DNA from: Halosimplex rubrum
GTDB lineage: Archaea > Halobacteriota > Halobacteria > Halobacteriales > Haloarculaceae
Assembly: GCF_013415885.1 (NCBI RefSeq)
Contig: NZ_CP058910.1
Span: 2,976,001 to 3,040,000 of the forward strand
DNA: 64,000 nt
Direction: 5' to 3'
The translations under genes were made by a program, and so were the position numbers. Positions 50,387 to 59,704 of the stretch are shown here, one piece after another. Every line of letters begins with the position of its first letter. Position 1 is the first letter of the stretch. Below the pieces are notes generated by a model that searched no databases, was not told the DNA's origin, and saw nothing but the letters and a program-made list of their open reading frames with translations.

Positions 50387-52818
50387 GGGAGACCACTCGT
50401 GAGTGAGGTGCGGCCGCGATACACTTGAACTCGCCGGACGATCACTTCGGTTGAGAAGACGACCAGCGCGGCGAGCAGCGCCGCCCAGCCCCAGGCGTCT
50501 CGCACCGAGCGGACACGCGTCGACTGCTCGCGGGCCAACTCCGCGATCCGGGCGCCCTCGTCGGGACCGAACTCCCGGCCGCCGGTCACGTCGACCAGCC
50601 GTTCGAGGTCGGGGTCGACGCCCAGGCGGGCGTACTCGACCGGGTAGTTGGCCGCGTAGGTCGCGTCGAGCAGTTCGTGATAGCCGGCCTCGCGGGGGGT
50701 GAACTCCCCGCGGAAGGTCCGCTCGGCGACCTGCCGGAAGGTGACGTTCGCGACGGTCGGGCGCTCGTCGCCGCGGTAGGTGAGCGTCGCCGGGCTCCCG
50801 ACGCGGGCGTCGCTCACGTCGGTCACGCCGGTCCGGCCCCGCGCCGGGTCGCCGATGGCGTAGTTGACCGACTTCGTGACGACCAGCGAGTCCGGTCGGT
50901 CGAGCAGGCCGTCCAGTCCGCCGGAATCGCCGTAGGCGGTCAGCGAGACGACGCGACCGAGCCCGAAGCGCCAGGAGGCGATCGCGGGCGTCCCCTCACC
51001 GGTCGCGACCTGGTAGTCCGCGCCCGCTTTGACCGCCACGTCGTTGGCCTGCGAGGGACTGGCCGTCAGCGTCACCCCGGAGGTGATGAACGTGTTCTGT
51101 CTGACGACGGTCAGGTTCTGGCCGCGGAACTGTCGGGAGCTCCCGCCGAACAGTAGGCGCAGGCGGCTGGTCTCGTTCGCCGCGAAGTACGAGCCGCCGG
51201 ACTCCCGGGCGATCCGACGGAGGGTGCCCTCGTCGACCCGGTCGCCGGCGCCGACGGTGATGACGCGGACGCCCTCCCGGCCGAGCTGGCTGGCGACCGC
51301 CGCCGGTCGCTCGACGTCGTCGGCGCCGTCCGACAGCAGGATGACCGTCCCGGGGTTGTCGCCGAGCATGTCGGCCGCGCCCAGCAGGCCGACGGCGATG
51401 TCGGTGCCGCCGCGAGTGGTCTGGAGCCGGCGGATCCGCTCGGCGACCGCGTCGCGGGCGTCCTCGAGCGGCTGGCGGTCGGCGATCCGGAAGGCCTCGC
51501 CGCCGAACGCGACGACGCCGACCTGGTTGCGGTCGCCCAGCTGGTCCAGCACGTCCAGGGCGATCCCCTTCTGGGTGGACAGCCCCTCCTCGGCGCTGCC
51601 GGAGATGTCGACGAGCACGACGATGTTCGTCCGGCCGCCGGTCGCGTTGCCCATCCTGACCGGGAGCATCGCCGCGATGGGCGACTCGCCGTAGCCGCCC
51701 CGCTGGTAGGCGTTCTCGCCGCCGACCGACACGAGCCCGCCGCCGTCGATGACGTGCTCCTGCAGGGCGCTGACGTTGCCCAGCCCCCCGGCGGGCGTGT
51801 CCTGCACCACGACCGCCGCGTAGTCGTCGAGGTCGCCGGGCACCGACGAGGCGTTGGTCACGTTGTACAGCGACCCCAGATACCCTCGCAGCGGGTACTC
51901 CCCCTGGGCGACGTACAGCAGCTTCGGCTTCTCGACGACCCGCACGTCGTGGTAGAAGACGTCGTTGCGCTGGTACACGTCGTCGCCGTCGACCCTGGCG
52001 GTCACGCGATGGTCGCCGACCGACTCGAAGGTGTGGTTGACCGCCAGCGACTCCCCGGCGGCCAGCTGCCCCGTTCGGACCTCCTCGCCGTCGATCTCGA
52101 CGGCGACCGGAACGGAGTCGTCGGCCTCGACGCCCGAGAGGGAGACGACGAACTCGGTCGGGAGGCCGACGCTCGCGGTCGACGGGCCGGCGACGGCGAC
52201 GGCTCGCTCGGTGCGCTCGGGCGAGAGTTCGACGGCGCTGACGGTCGCGTTCAGGCCGTTGGCGTCTTCGGCGGCGGCGGCGAGGCTTCGCCCGCCGGTC
52301 ACCTGTCCGTCGGAGGCGACGACGACGGTGCCGTTCTCCCGCAGATTCGCGGCGATGCCGTCGCCGAGCCGCGACTCGTCGCCGCTGCCGACGGTCGCGG
52401 TCGTCACCGGGACGCCCGCATCCTCGATCCCGGCCACGAGGTCGCCGGTCGCGTTCGGGAACGGCCCCATGCTCGCCGACTCGTCGGTCAGCAGCGTCAC
52501 GCGCGGCTCGCCCGGCGTCTCCCGCGTCTGGACCGTGTACGGCCCCATCGCGCCGACGACCAGCAGCGCGACGACCAGCAGCCGGCTGGCGAACAGCAGC
52601 TTCCGGCTCCGCGCCGAGGCCGACCGGGATCCCCCCTCGCCGCGGAAGATCAGGTACGCGAGCAGCGCGACGGCGACCGGCAGCGCCGCAAGCGGCCACA
52701 GGTGCTCGACGCCGACGGTCAGCCCGTCGACCGAGTACGAGACCGCGAGCGGGAGCGAGGGCAAGGGATCGGTCGTCGACGCGGCCGCCCCCGCGGCCGA
52801 CAGCGCGACCGCCATCAC
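50383..52818 (-). CDS. Large VWA-domain membrane protein (BatA/BatB-like, C-terminal anchor)
   Basis: 811 residues from ATG at 52818. Early hydrophobic helices (LWPLAALPVAVALLAYLIF and LLFASRLLVVALLVVGAMG) precede an extracellular region: LLTDESASMGPFP (D-x-S-x-S), CARDB-like beta domains, GGLVSVGGENAYQRGGYGESPIAAMLPV (glutamine-amidotransferase-like), and a vWA with NIVVLVDISGSAEEG near residue 400 and VILLSDGADD. A C-terminal helix (WGWAALLAALVVFSTEVIV) ends the protein. Overlaps genes on both sides by 4 bases. Partner of MoxR. Confidence 0.9.
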   Translation of the reverse strand: MMAVALSAAGAAASTTDPLPSLPLAVSYSVDGLTVGVEHLWPLAALPVAVALLAYLIFRGEGGSRSASARSRKLLFASRLLVVALLVVGAMGPYTVQTRETPGEPRVTLLTDESASMGPFPNATGDLVAGIEDAGVPVTTATVGSGDESRLGDGIAANLRENGTVVVASDGQVTGGRSLAAAAEDANGLNATVSAVELSPERTERAVAVAGPSTASVGLPTEFVVSLSGVEADDSVPVAVEIDGEEVRTGQLAAGESLAVNHTFESVGDHRVTARVDGDDVYQRNDVFYHDVRVVEKPKLLYVAQGEYPLRGYLGSLYNVTNASSVPGDLDDYAAVVVQDTPAGGLGNVSALQEHVIDGGGLVSVGGENAYQRGGYGESPIAAMLPVRMGNATGGRTNIVVLVDISGSAEEGLSTQKGIALDVLDQLGDRNQVGVVAFGGEAFRIADRQPLEDARDAVAERIRRLQTTRGGTDIAVGLLGAADMLGDNPGTVILLSDGADDVERPAAVASQLGREGVRVITVGAGDRVDEGTLRRIARESGGSYFAANETSRLRLLFGGSSRQFRGQNLTVVRQNTFITSGVTLTASPSQANDVAVKAGADYQVATGEGTPAIASWRFGLGRVVSLTAYGDSGGLDGLLDRPDSLVVTKSVNYAIGDPARGRTGVTDVSDARVGSPATLTYRGDERPTVANVTFRQVAERTFRGEFTPREAGYHELLDATYAANYPVEYARLGVDPDLERLVDVTGGREFGPDEGARIAELAREQSTRVRSVRDAWGWAALLAALVVFSTEVIVRRVQVYRGRTSLTSGLP

Positions 52819-54608
52819 AGCTCACCCCGCCGGCGCAGGTAGCCGACCTCGAGGACGGCCACGAGCAACGCCGCGACGGCCGCGAACTCGGTCACTCGCT
52901 GCGGGACCGTCCGCGTCTCCGACCGCGTGACGTTCCCGACCGGCCCCGACCGGTCGCCCAGGTCGGCGGCGTCGACGGTCGACTCCCGCTCGGAGAGCAG
53001 CGCCGCGCTCTCGGCGGTCCCGCCGGCGGTGTAGACGCCGGCCTCCCGGACGGTGACCGTGGGCCCCGACAGGCGCCCGGACGGCCCCTCGACGCGCTCG
53101 GCGCCGAACTGGACGGTGTCGCCCGTCTCGTGGTTCAGCGCCGACAGGGGCTCCCGGCCGGCCAGGTGGAAGACGGCGCGCTTCCAGAACACGGGGTACT
53201 GGTAGTTGTACTTGAAACTCGACCGGTCCTCGATGTAGCCGTAGTACAGCAGCCGGCCCCCGTCGCGGCGGTCGGTCGCGATCAGCGGCGTCCCGTCGCG
53301 CAGCTCGACGAGCGTCTCGCCCGACTGCAGCGACCCGGTCAGGTACTCGTCGGGCGCCTGGAAGTCGATGCCCTCCGTCAGGGCGGTCTCTGTGGTTCGA
53401 CGGACCGTCGGCGCCGTGTCCGTCCCGGAGGGCTCGATCAGGAGGAGGTCGCGCAGCCGGTCGGGCATCTCCTCCTGGGCCTGGACGGCGACCCCGCCGC
53501 CGCTCGCGACCGCGTCGCGGCCCGCCTGGACGTTCCCGGGCAGCAGCGAGTCGGCGTCGACGTTGCTGTAGAGTATCACGTCGTAGTCGTCCTCGACGGT
53601 CGTGGGCGGGTTGTCGACGGTCAGGTCGACCTGGTCGACCAGCGAGAGCGCGGTCGTCAGGTAGCGGTTGCGGTCGTTGGTCAACACGAGGGTGTCCACC
53701 GTCGGGTCCTCGGGGGCGACCACGGACACCGCATCGTCGGTCGCGAAGTCGTCACCGGGTGAGAGCCGGGCCTCGCTCGCGCCCGCGGGGACGGGGAACG
53801 TCACCGTCGCCACGTCGCCGCCGCCCAGCTCCAGTTCCCGCTGGCTGTCGCCCAGCGAGACGGTGCGCGTGACCGACTCCTCGCCGAAGTTCCGCACCGA
53901 GAACGTCACCTCGGAGCCGCCGAACCGGCGGTCGACGAAGCCGACGTTGCCCGCGCCGCCCCCGGCGAACTGCCGGAGGCTGACGCTCACGTCCCGGGCG
54001 CGCAGGCTCCGGACGGCGTCGACCCACTCCGAGCCCTGGAAGTCGCTCAGGACGACGACGCGCACGTCCTCCTCGGCGAGCGCCCGCGCCTGCGCGACGG
54101 CGCCCCGCAGGTCGCCGGGGGCGTCCGTCGCTCCGAGACCGCCGAGCGCGTCGCGGGCGGCGCTGGGCGGGCCGCGACGCACGAGGACCCGTCCGCCGCC
54201 GCTGGTCGTCACGACGGAGGTCCGGGTCGTCACCTCCTCGCGAGCCGCGGCGAGCGCGCGGTCGAGTCGCGTCCCGTCGCCGTCGGTCGTCGCCATGCTC
54301 GCGCTCGTGTCGACGACCAGCACCGTCTCCTCGACGACGGCCCGCTCCTGAACGGGGACGTACGGCGCGGCGAGCGACCCCGCCAGGAGCAGTATCGCGA
54401 GGATCTGGATCAGAAGCAGGAGACTCCGGGAGATCCGCTCGAACAGGGGAGTGGTCGCTCGCTGGCGCTGTTCGTCGGCGACGAAGCGGAACGTGGGCAG
54501 TTCGACGCGCTCGGGCTCCGGACGGATGAGATAGAGGACGACGACGGGAACCACGAGGAGGGCGGCGGCGAGGCCGAGCGGTGCGAGGAACACGTCGGAG
54601 AGGGCCAT
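52815..54608 (-). CDS. VWA/BatA-like membrane protein (first gene of the MoxR operon)
   Basis: 597 residues from ATG at 54608 (MALSDVFLAPLGLAAALLVV). The BatA N-terminal domain is clear: two helices around LYLIRPEPERVELPTFRFVAD, then ISRSLLLLIQILAILLLAGSLAAPY. Next comes a VWA fold with the MIDAS motif VLVVDTSASMATTDGDG and RVVVLSDFQGSEW. Later beta domains include GFVDRRFGGSEVTFSVRNFG and IDFQAPDEYLTGSLQ. A C-terminal helix (VTEFAAVAALLVAVLEVGYL) ends in RRRGEL. Overlaps the next gene by 4 bases. The operon order BatA-like, VWA, coiled coil, membrane protein, MoxR, DUF58 suggests one envelope complex. Confidence 0.9.
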   Translation of the reverse strand: MALSDVFLAPLGLAAALLVVPVVVLYLIRPEPERVELPTFRFVADEQRQRATTPLFERISRSLLLLIQILAILLLAGSLAAPYVPVQERAVVEETVLVVDTSASMATTDGDGTRLDRALAAAREEVTTRTSVVTTSGGGRVLVRRGPPSAARDALGGLGATDAPGDLRGAVAQARALAEEDVRVVVLSDFQGSEWVDAVRSLRARDVSVSLRQFAGGGAGNVGFVDRRFGGSEVTFSVRNFGEESVTRTVSLGDSQRELELGGGDVATVTFPVPAGASEARLSPGDDFATDDAVSVVAPEDPTVDTLVLTNDRNRYLTTALSLVDQVDLTVDNPPTTVEDDYDVILYSNVDADSLLPGNVQAGRDAVASGGGVAVQAQEEMPDRLRDLLLIEPSGTDTAPTVRRTTETALTEGIDFQAPDEYLTGSLQSGETLVELRDGTPLIATDRRDGGRLLYYGYIEDRSSFKYNYQYPVFWKRAVFHLAGREPLSALNHETGDTVQFGAERVEGPSGRLSGPTVTVREAGVYTAGGTAESAALLSERESTVDAADLGDRSGPVGNVTRSETRTVPQRVTEFAAVAALLVAVLEVGYLRRRGEL

Positions 54609-54769
54609 TCGTGTTGCGGGGACGACTGGAACCCACATTGGTCTTGTGGCGTTCGACCCGCGGACCCGGCGGCGATCCGGCGCCGTCTAGACTGATAGCC
54701 CCCGGTTCGCGGCGACGCTTCACACTGAGGTACAACGGCTTTGCCCGAACGGTGCCTGGACGATAGTAG

Positions 54770-55063
54770 ATGATGCAGTCATCCATCGGAACGGAGTTCA
54801 CCTACCGGATCGACGACGACCAGTCGGCCAGCGAGGCCGTCCTCGACGCGGTCGCGGAACGCGTGGGCGTGGACGTGCTCGACCTCTCGATACCGCTCTA
54901 CGACGCCGTCGACCCGGAGGCGCTCGACACCTTCTACCGGACGGCCGACGGGGCGGCGCCGACACGGGTCTCTTTCGCCTACTGCGGGTACGACGTGACC
55001 GTGTCCGGCGACGGGACGGTCGTCCTCGACGACGCGACTGACTGCGACGTGGTACTCGGGTAA
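54770..55063 (+). CDS. HalOD1 output-domain protein
   Basis: 97 residues from ATG at 54770 (or the adjacent ATG at 54773). HalOD1 layout: YRIDDDQSASEAVLDAVAERVGVDVLDLSIPLYDAVDPEALDTF, then VSFAYCGYDVTVSGDGTVVL, the G-x-x-V-x-[VI]-x-x-[GD]-x-[IV]-x-[VIL] ending of the family. Haloarchaea-specific domain, usually tied to signalling. The next gene starts 2 bases after its stop, so they are co-transcribed. Confidence 0.9.
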   Translation: MMQSSIGTEFTYRIDDDQSASEAVLDAVAERVGVDVLDLSIPLYDAVDPEALDTFYRTADGAAPTRVSFAYCGYDVTVSGDGTVVLDDATDCDVVLG

Positions 55064-55065
55064 CC

Positions 55066-55230
55066 GTGGCGTCGCCCGCCGACAGCGGTGGATTCGAGAC
55101 CTGCGCGCACTGCGGCGCGCGGCTGTCGGGTTCGGCGTGGTTCCCGGCGACGACTCGCGGTGACGGTGAGTCGTTCGCGGTTCTCTCCTTCTGCGACGGG
55201 GACTGTCTGACCGCCTGGCGCGAGAGGTAG
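55066..55230 (+). CDS. Small zinc-finger protein (DUF7576-like)
   Basis: 54 residues from GTG at 55066 to TAG at 55228-55230. Has FETCAHCGARLSGSAWFPAT and VLSFCDGDCLTAWRE, so two C-x(2,3)-C pairs that form one zinc knuckle. The pattern is like haloarchaeal DUF7576 proteins, from memory. Follows the HalOD1 gene after 2 bases. The downstream regulator on the other strand ends 1 base later. Confidence 0.82.
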   Translation: MASPADSGGFETCAHCGARLSGSAWFPATTRGDGESFAVLSFCDGDCLTAWRER

Positions 55231-55231
55231 C

Positions 55232-58189
55232 TCAGCCGTCGGGCGCGCCGGACTCGAACAGCTGCCGACAGAGCTTGCGGTGGGCGGCGCGGACGTGCGT
55301 GTTGAACGTCGGTTGCGCGATGTCGAGCGACTCGGCGACCTCGCTCCCGGTCCGGCCCCGCGGCGTGTCGAAGTAGCCGCCGAAGTACGCCGTCTGTAAC
55401 ACCTCGAGCTGTCGGTCCGTGAGTTCCTCCGTCAGCGTCGCCCGCAGCTCCGTCGGCGACTGGCGCGGCCGCTCGCGGCTCCGCTGGGCGACCAGCTCCG
55501 TGTCCGCGTAGGCGTCGGCGAAGACCTCGACGAACTCGCGAACGTCCGCGTCGGCCCCGAGTTCGACGACGAGGGTCGCGGCGCTCTCGGAGACGGTGAG
55601 CGTTCGCGGCCGCCCTCCGTGGCGCAGCGCCGTCTCGCAGAGGCTCCGCTCGCCCAGCGTCGCCTCGAAGAGACACACCGGCTCGTCGCCGTCCTCGTAC
55701 TGGGAGACGAGCGTCGCGTCGCTCGTCTCCAGGTCGACCGCGGTCGCGCGGAGGTCCTCGACGGCGGCACCGCGCGTCGAGGCGTACACTCTCGGTCGTC
55801 CCTCCGGAGTCGGGACGATCCCCTCCAGAGAGAGGTCACAGCCCGTCTCGGACGCGATTTCGACGACCCCAAGGTCGTCGTCGCCGACGACGAACTCCAG
55901 CTCGGTCACCTCGTCGCTGACCAGCGACCGCTTGCTCTCGACGGCGTTGATGGCGTAGGCGATGGTGTCGGCGAGCTCGGCCAGCACCGACCGCTCGAGC
56001 TCGTCGAACACGCCGGGCTGGTTGGCGTAGACGTTGAGCACGCCGTAGAGGGCGTCCTCGTAGACGAGCGGCAGGGCGATCGAGGCGTGGTAGCCGCGGG
56101 TCAGCGCCGCCTGGCGCCACGGCTCGAACTCCGGGGCCTCGACGATGTTGTTGACGACCTGCGGCTCGTGCGTCCGGACGGCCTCCCCCGAGGGGCCGCG
56201 CCCGGTCGTCCGTTCGTCGGCCGTGACCGTCGTCGCGTCGAGGTAGCCCTTCTCGGCGCCGGCCCACTCGCGGGGCGTGACCTCGCCGGTGACCGAGTCG
56301 TGGTCGCCGACCCACGCCAGCTCGTAGGGGCCCACGTCGGCCAGCTGCTCGCAGACCACCGTCTCGATCTCCCCGCGGGTCGACGCGCCCACGAGCGACT
56401 GCCCGATCGAGCGGATGGTGTCGTTGATGCGGTTGAGCCGCTCGAGCGAGTCGTTCTGCTCCTCGAGGGCCCGCTCGCGCTCCGCGAGGAGCCGCTCGCG
56501 GTCGGCCCGGCCGCAGGCCGTCTCGACCGTCGCGGCCGTCGTCTCGACGAACTCCAGGGCCGCCTCGGAGAACCCTCCGGACGCCTCGGTCGCGGTGACG
56601 AACACGCCGTGGGAACCCAACGGCACCGCCGCGATCTCGGTCACGTCGTCGCCGGCCCCCGATACGTCCACGTCGTCGACGACGCGCGTCTCGCCCGCCG
56701 TGAACGCCTCCCAGAGCGGTCCCGACGGCGTCTCGCTCAGCGCGGCCGTCGGGAGCTCGTCGACCGCCCGCTCGGTCCGCGCGGCCGTCCCCAGGCGCCC
56801 CTCCGCTCTCTCGTACCGGACGACCGCCGTCAGCGGCAGCGCGAGCGTCGCGGCCGCGTGGTCGACGGTCGCCTCGGCGATCGCCGCCTCAGTCTCGGCG
56901 TCCATCAGGTCGCGGCTCATCTCGTTGAGCGCGGCCAGTTGCGCCTGGCGCTGCTCGCGTTCGAGCTCGTAGCCGACCCACTGGGCGGTCAGCTCCAGGA
57001 AGGTCCGTTCGGCCTCGGAGAACGGCCGACCGCGCGCCTCCCGGGAGGCGAAACAGAGCGTCCCGTAGCGCTCGCCGCCGACGGTCACCGTCGTCCCGAT
57101 GTAGCTGTCGAGGCCGTACGTCTCGTAGGCCCGCTCGCCCGGCCAGTCTTCGGCGGGCGCGTCCGAGACGGCGACGACCCCGTCGGTCTCCAGTACCCGA
57201 CGACAGTACGTCCCCGAGAGGTCCGCCGTCCGCCCGGGCTGGACCAGTTCGTGCGGGCCGACCGCGTCCACCAGTTCGAACACCCCGCCCGCCGTGTGCG
57301 AGAGGAACCCGATATCGAGGTCGAAGTGGTGGCACCCGACCTCCAGAAACCGGCGGAGCTTCTCGGCGAACGTGCGGTCCGGCCGCGAGACGAGGTCGTG
57401 GTGTCTGCGGAGCGTCGCCGTCTGCTCGTGGAGCGACGCCTTCGCCCGGGCCCGCTCGCGCAGCGTCCCCAGCATCCGGTCGAGTTCGTTCTCGGGTCGG
57501 TCCGGTCCGCAGAACTCCGCGGGCGGCGTGTAGTAGACGTTGTGACAGACCGTCGTGTCGTAGATGAGGTGCGGGTGGACGCGGACGATCTCGATCAGTT
57601 CCTCGGCCGGGAACCGCTCGCGGTCGTACTGACAGAGCGCGATCGCGTCGGCGTCGTCGAACAGGTCGTTTATCCGGCTCTCGTACTCCATGAACGCCTC
57701 GATCGGGACGCCCTCCTCGAGGATCCAGTCCGTCTCGGCGACCACCCGGAGCGCCTCGAACTCCGCCGTGGCGGCCTCTATCTCGGCACCGTATACCTCC
57801 ATCATCGACTCCGGATCGAACGAGCTGTCCCGGAGGTACGTGTCCTGAACGCTCTCGAAGACGAGGGCGCCCGATTCGACCGCGCCGCCGACGTCGACGG
57901 CGCGGTCGCGGAGCAGGTCGGCGACCGTCTCCAGCGACCCTTCGTCGCCGACGTACAGACACTTCTCGCCCGCTTCGAGACCCTGTCGCAGGAACGGCAC
58001 CACCGCCGCGAACCGCTCCTCGCGACCCTCGTAGACGAGCGCGAAGTGGTCGTTGGCGTGTTCGTGGCCGTCCAGCGGTTCGACGGGCCCGCGGAACTCC
58101 GCGCTCTCCCGGAGCGCGTCGACTCCGTCGTTCAACCCGAGTACGCGGCTGTGACCCTCGCTCCGGCCCGGGCGGCCGTCCGCACTCAT
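55232..58189 (-). CDS. Multidomain sensor-regulator: MEDS, GAF and bacterio-opsin-activator HTH
   Basis: 985 residues from ATG at 58189 (MSADGRPGRSEGHSRVLGL). From about residue 50 an MEDS sensory domain: HFALVYEGREERFAAVVPFLRQGLEAGEKCLYV and the CQYDRERFPAEELIEIVRVHPHLIY segment. Then GAF domains around FAEKLRRFLEVGCHHFDLDIGFLSH, a second central GAF, and a third with IALPLVYEDALYGVLNVYANQPG. The C-terminal bacterio-opsin-activator region follows (VTELEFVVGDDDLGVVEIAS and onward) and the HTH_10 (LTDRQLEVLQTAYFGGYFDTPRGRTGSEVAESLDIAQPTFNTHVRAAHRKL). A cytoplasmic regulator that probably responds to redox, light or small ligands; the target is unknown. Confidence 0.92.
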   Translation of the reverse strand: MSADGRPGRSEGHSRVLGLNDGVDALRESAEFRGPVEPLDGHEHANDHFALVYEGREERFAAVVPFLRQGLEAGEKCLYVGDEGSLETVADLLRDRAVDVGGAVESGALVFESVQDTYLRDSSFDPESMMEVYGAEIEAATAEFEALRVVAETDWILEEGVPIEAFMEYESRINDLFDDADAIALCQYDRERFPAEELIEIVRVHPHLIYDTTVCHNVYYTPPAEFCGPDRPENELDRMLGTLRERARAKASLHEQTATLRRHHDLVSRPDRTFAEKLRRFLEVGCHHFDLDIGFLSHTAGGVFELVDAVGPHELVQPGRTADLSGTYCRRVLETDGVVAVSDAPAEDWPGERAYETYGLDSYIGTTVTVGGERYGTLCFASREARGRPFSEAERTFLELTAQWVGYELEREQRQAQLAALNEMSRDLMDAETEAAIAEATVDHAAATLALPLTAVVRYERAEGRLGTAARTERAVDELPTAALSETPSGPLWEAFTAGETRVVDDVDVSGAGDDVTEIAAVPLGSHGVFVTATEASGGFSEAALEFVETTAATVETACGRADRERLLAERERALEEQNDSLERLNRINDTIRSIGQSLVGASTRGEIETVVCEQLADVGPYELAWVGDHDSVTGEVTPREWAGAEKGYLDATTVTADERTTGRGPSGEAVRTHEPQVVNNIVEAPEFEPWRQAALTRGYHASIALPLVYEDALYGVLNVYANQPGVFDELERSVLAELADTIAYAINAVESKRSLVSDEVTELEFVVGDDDLGVVEIASETGCDLSLEGIVPTPEGRPRVYASTRGAAVEDLRATAVDLETSDATLVSQYEDGDEPVCLFEATLGERSLCETALRHGGRPRTLTVSESAATLVVELGADADVREFVEVFADAYADTELVAQRSRERPRQSPTELRATLTEELTDRQLEVLQTAYFGGYFDTPRGRTGSEVAESLDIAQPTFNTHVRAAHRKLCRQLFESGAPDG

Positions 58190-58562
58190 CCGTCGTGACT
58201 CACCACCCGAGCCGGCGGCCACCCGCGCTCGCGAACGGCGGGCCGGCGGCGCCGACCGCGCCGTCCCGTGGCGCCGGCGCCGTCACGCGCGCCCCGCCCG
58301 ACGCGCCGACCGAGTTCGATTCCGGATCCGGAGAGAGATGTTCGTGTCATGGTAGGGAGGCCGCGGAGCAGTCCCGCGGTTGTCGTCGAGGGTAGGAAGA
58401 CGCTAACCGGCATAAGGGACTCGATAGTTCGCTGACAATACGTGCCGGCTCCGCGTCGGAAACGCACGGTTGGTCGCCGGCTACGGCGGTCGAGGTGGCC
58501 GGATAGTTGCCGGCCCGGCGGCGGCGGCGGCGATCGAGGGGCCGCGGACGAGCGACGCGCGC
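58190..58562. other. Intergenic, very GC-rich, no supported gene
   Basis: About 370 bp between two minus-strand genes. It holds the promoter of the large regulator. A minus-strand frame (58186-58467) exists but is strongly Arg-rich (RRVGRGARDGAGATGRRGRR) and is judged not coding. Confidence 0.5.
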
Positions 58563-59618
58563 TCAGAAATCGGTGACGACCTCGACGCCGACAGTGTCGA
58601 ACTCGCTCATCGCCGCCAGCCGGTCGGGCACCTCGTCGAGCGCGACGCGGTCGGTCACCAAGGCCCCGGGGTCGACCCGCCCGGCGTCGACCATCGCGAA
58701 GATGTCGTCGTACCGGCGCGGGGGCATCCCCCGCGAGCCCGAAATCGTCAGGTCCCTCTGCACCAGGCGGTCGACCGGGAGGGAGACCTCGCCGCGGTCG
58801 TCGTCGCCGGTCAGCCCGACCTGGACGTGCGTGCCGCCGCTCCCCAGCGAGTCGACCGCCGTCCGGAACGTCTCGCCCGACCCCAGTGCGTCGACCGACA
58901 CGTCCGCGCCGCCGAAGCGTTCGCGGACGCGTGCGGGCGCGTCGACCTCGTCGGCGTTCAGCGTCGCGACGGCGCCGACCTCGGCGGCCAGTTCGAGCGG
59001 CGCGTCGCGCACGTCGACGGCGACGGGCGCGGCACCGAGCGCGGCGGCGACCTGGACCGCGGAGAGGCCGACGCCGCCGCAGCCGACGACGACCACCGCG
59101 TCGCCCCCGCCCACGTCGGCGGTCGCGTCCAGCGCCTCGAAGGCGGTGACGAACCGACAGCCCGTGCTCGCCGCGGCGACCGCCGAGACGCCGTCGGGGA
59201 GGTGGACCGCGTTCACGTCCGCCGCGGGCACGTGAAACCGCTCGGCGAAGGCCCCCGGCGCAGCCGGACCGAACCCGAGCGCGGTCGCGCCCTCGCAGTA
59301 GTTCTGTCGCCCCGCTCGGCAGGCCGGGCAGGTGCCGTCGGCGAGACTGAACGGGACGACCACCCGGTCGCCGACCGCGACCGTCTCCACGTCGGCGCCG
59401 ACCTCGCGGACGGTCCCCACCGGCTCGTGACCCAGCACCTGCCCCGTCGGGACGCGGTCGTCGACCCAGTCGCCGTGGCCCTGCCAGGCGTGCCAGTCGC
59501 TCCGGCAGATCCCGCAGGCCTCGGTCTCGACGACGACCCCCTCGGGGGCACAGTCGGGTTCGGGCACGTCGCGGAGTTCGAGCGGTTCGCCGTGCTCGGC
59601 GAGGACGACTGCGCGCAT
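58563..59618 (-). CDS. Zinc-dependent alcohol dehydrogenase (MDR family)
   Basis: 351 residues from ATG at 59618 (MRAVVLAEHGEPLELRDVP). Catalytic zinc ligands in EACGICRSDWHAWQGHG and VLGHEPVG (GHE); structural-zinc-type Cys in CPACRAGRQNYCEG. Rossmann motif VVVVGCGGVGLSAVQVAAALG. So NAD(P)-dependent, cytosolic, of medium-chain type. Substrate unknown. The frame continues into the shadow of the next gene upstream. Confidence 0.94.
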   Translation of the reverse strand: MRAVVLAEHGEPLELRDVPEPDCAPEGVVVETEACGICRSDWHAWQGHGDWVDDRVPTGQVLGHEPVGTVREVGADVETVAVGDRVVVPFSLADGTCPACRAGRQNYCEGATALGFGPAAPGAFAERFHVPAADVNAVHLPDGVSAVAAASTGCRFVTAFEALDATADVGGGDAVVVVGCGGVGLSAVQVAAALGAAPVAVDVRDAPLELAAEVGAVATLNADEVDAPARVRERFGGADVSVDALGSGETFRTAVDSLGSGGTHVQVGLTGDDDRGEVSLPVDRLVQRDLTISGSRGMPPRRYDDIFAMVDAGRVDPGALVTDRVALDEVPDRLAAMSEFDTVGVEVVTDF

Positions 59619-59704
59619 GGTCGCCCTTCCCGCCCGCGGAGGGTCACCGTTTCGGTCCCGGGACCGGCGGCCGGTCGCATCCGGTGCCCGCCCACCGTCG
59701 CCGC

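Noticed and set aside
58186-58467. 93-codon minus-strand ORF before the bacterio-opsin-activator-type gene
   Set aside because: Arg-rich throughout and without any motif; typical shadow in GC-rich DNA.
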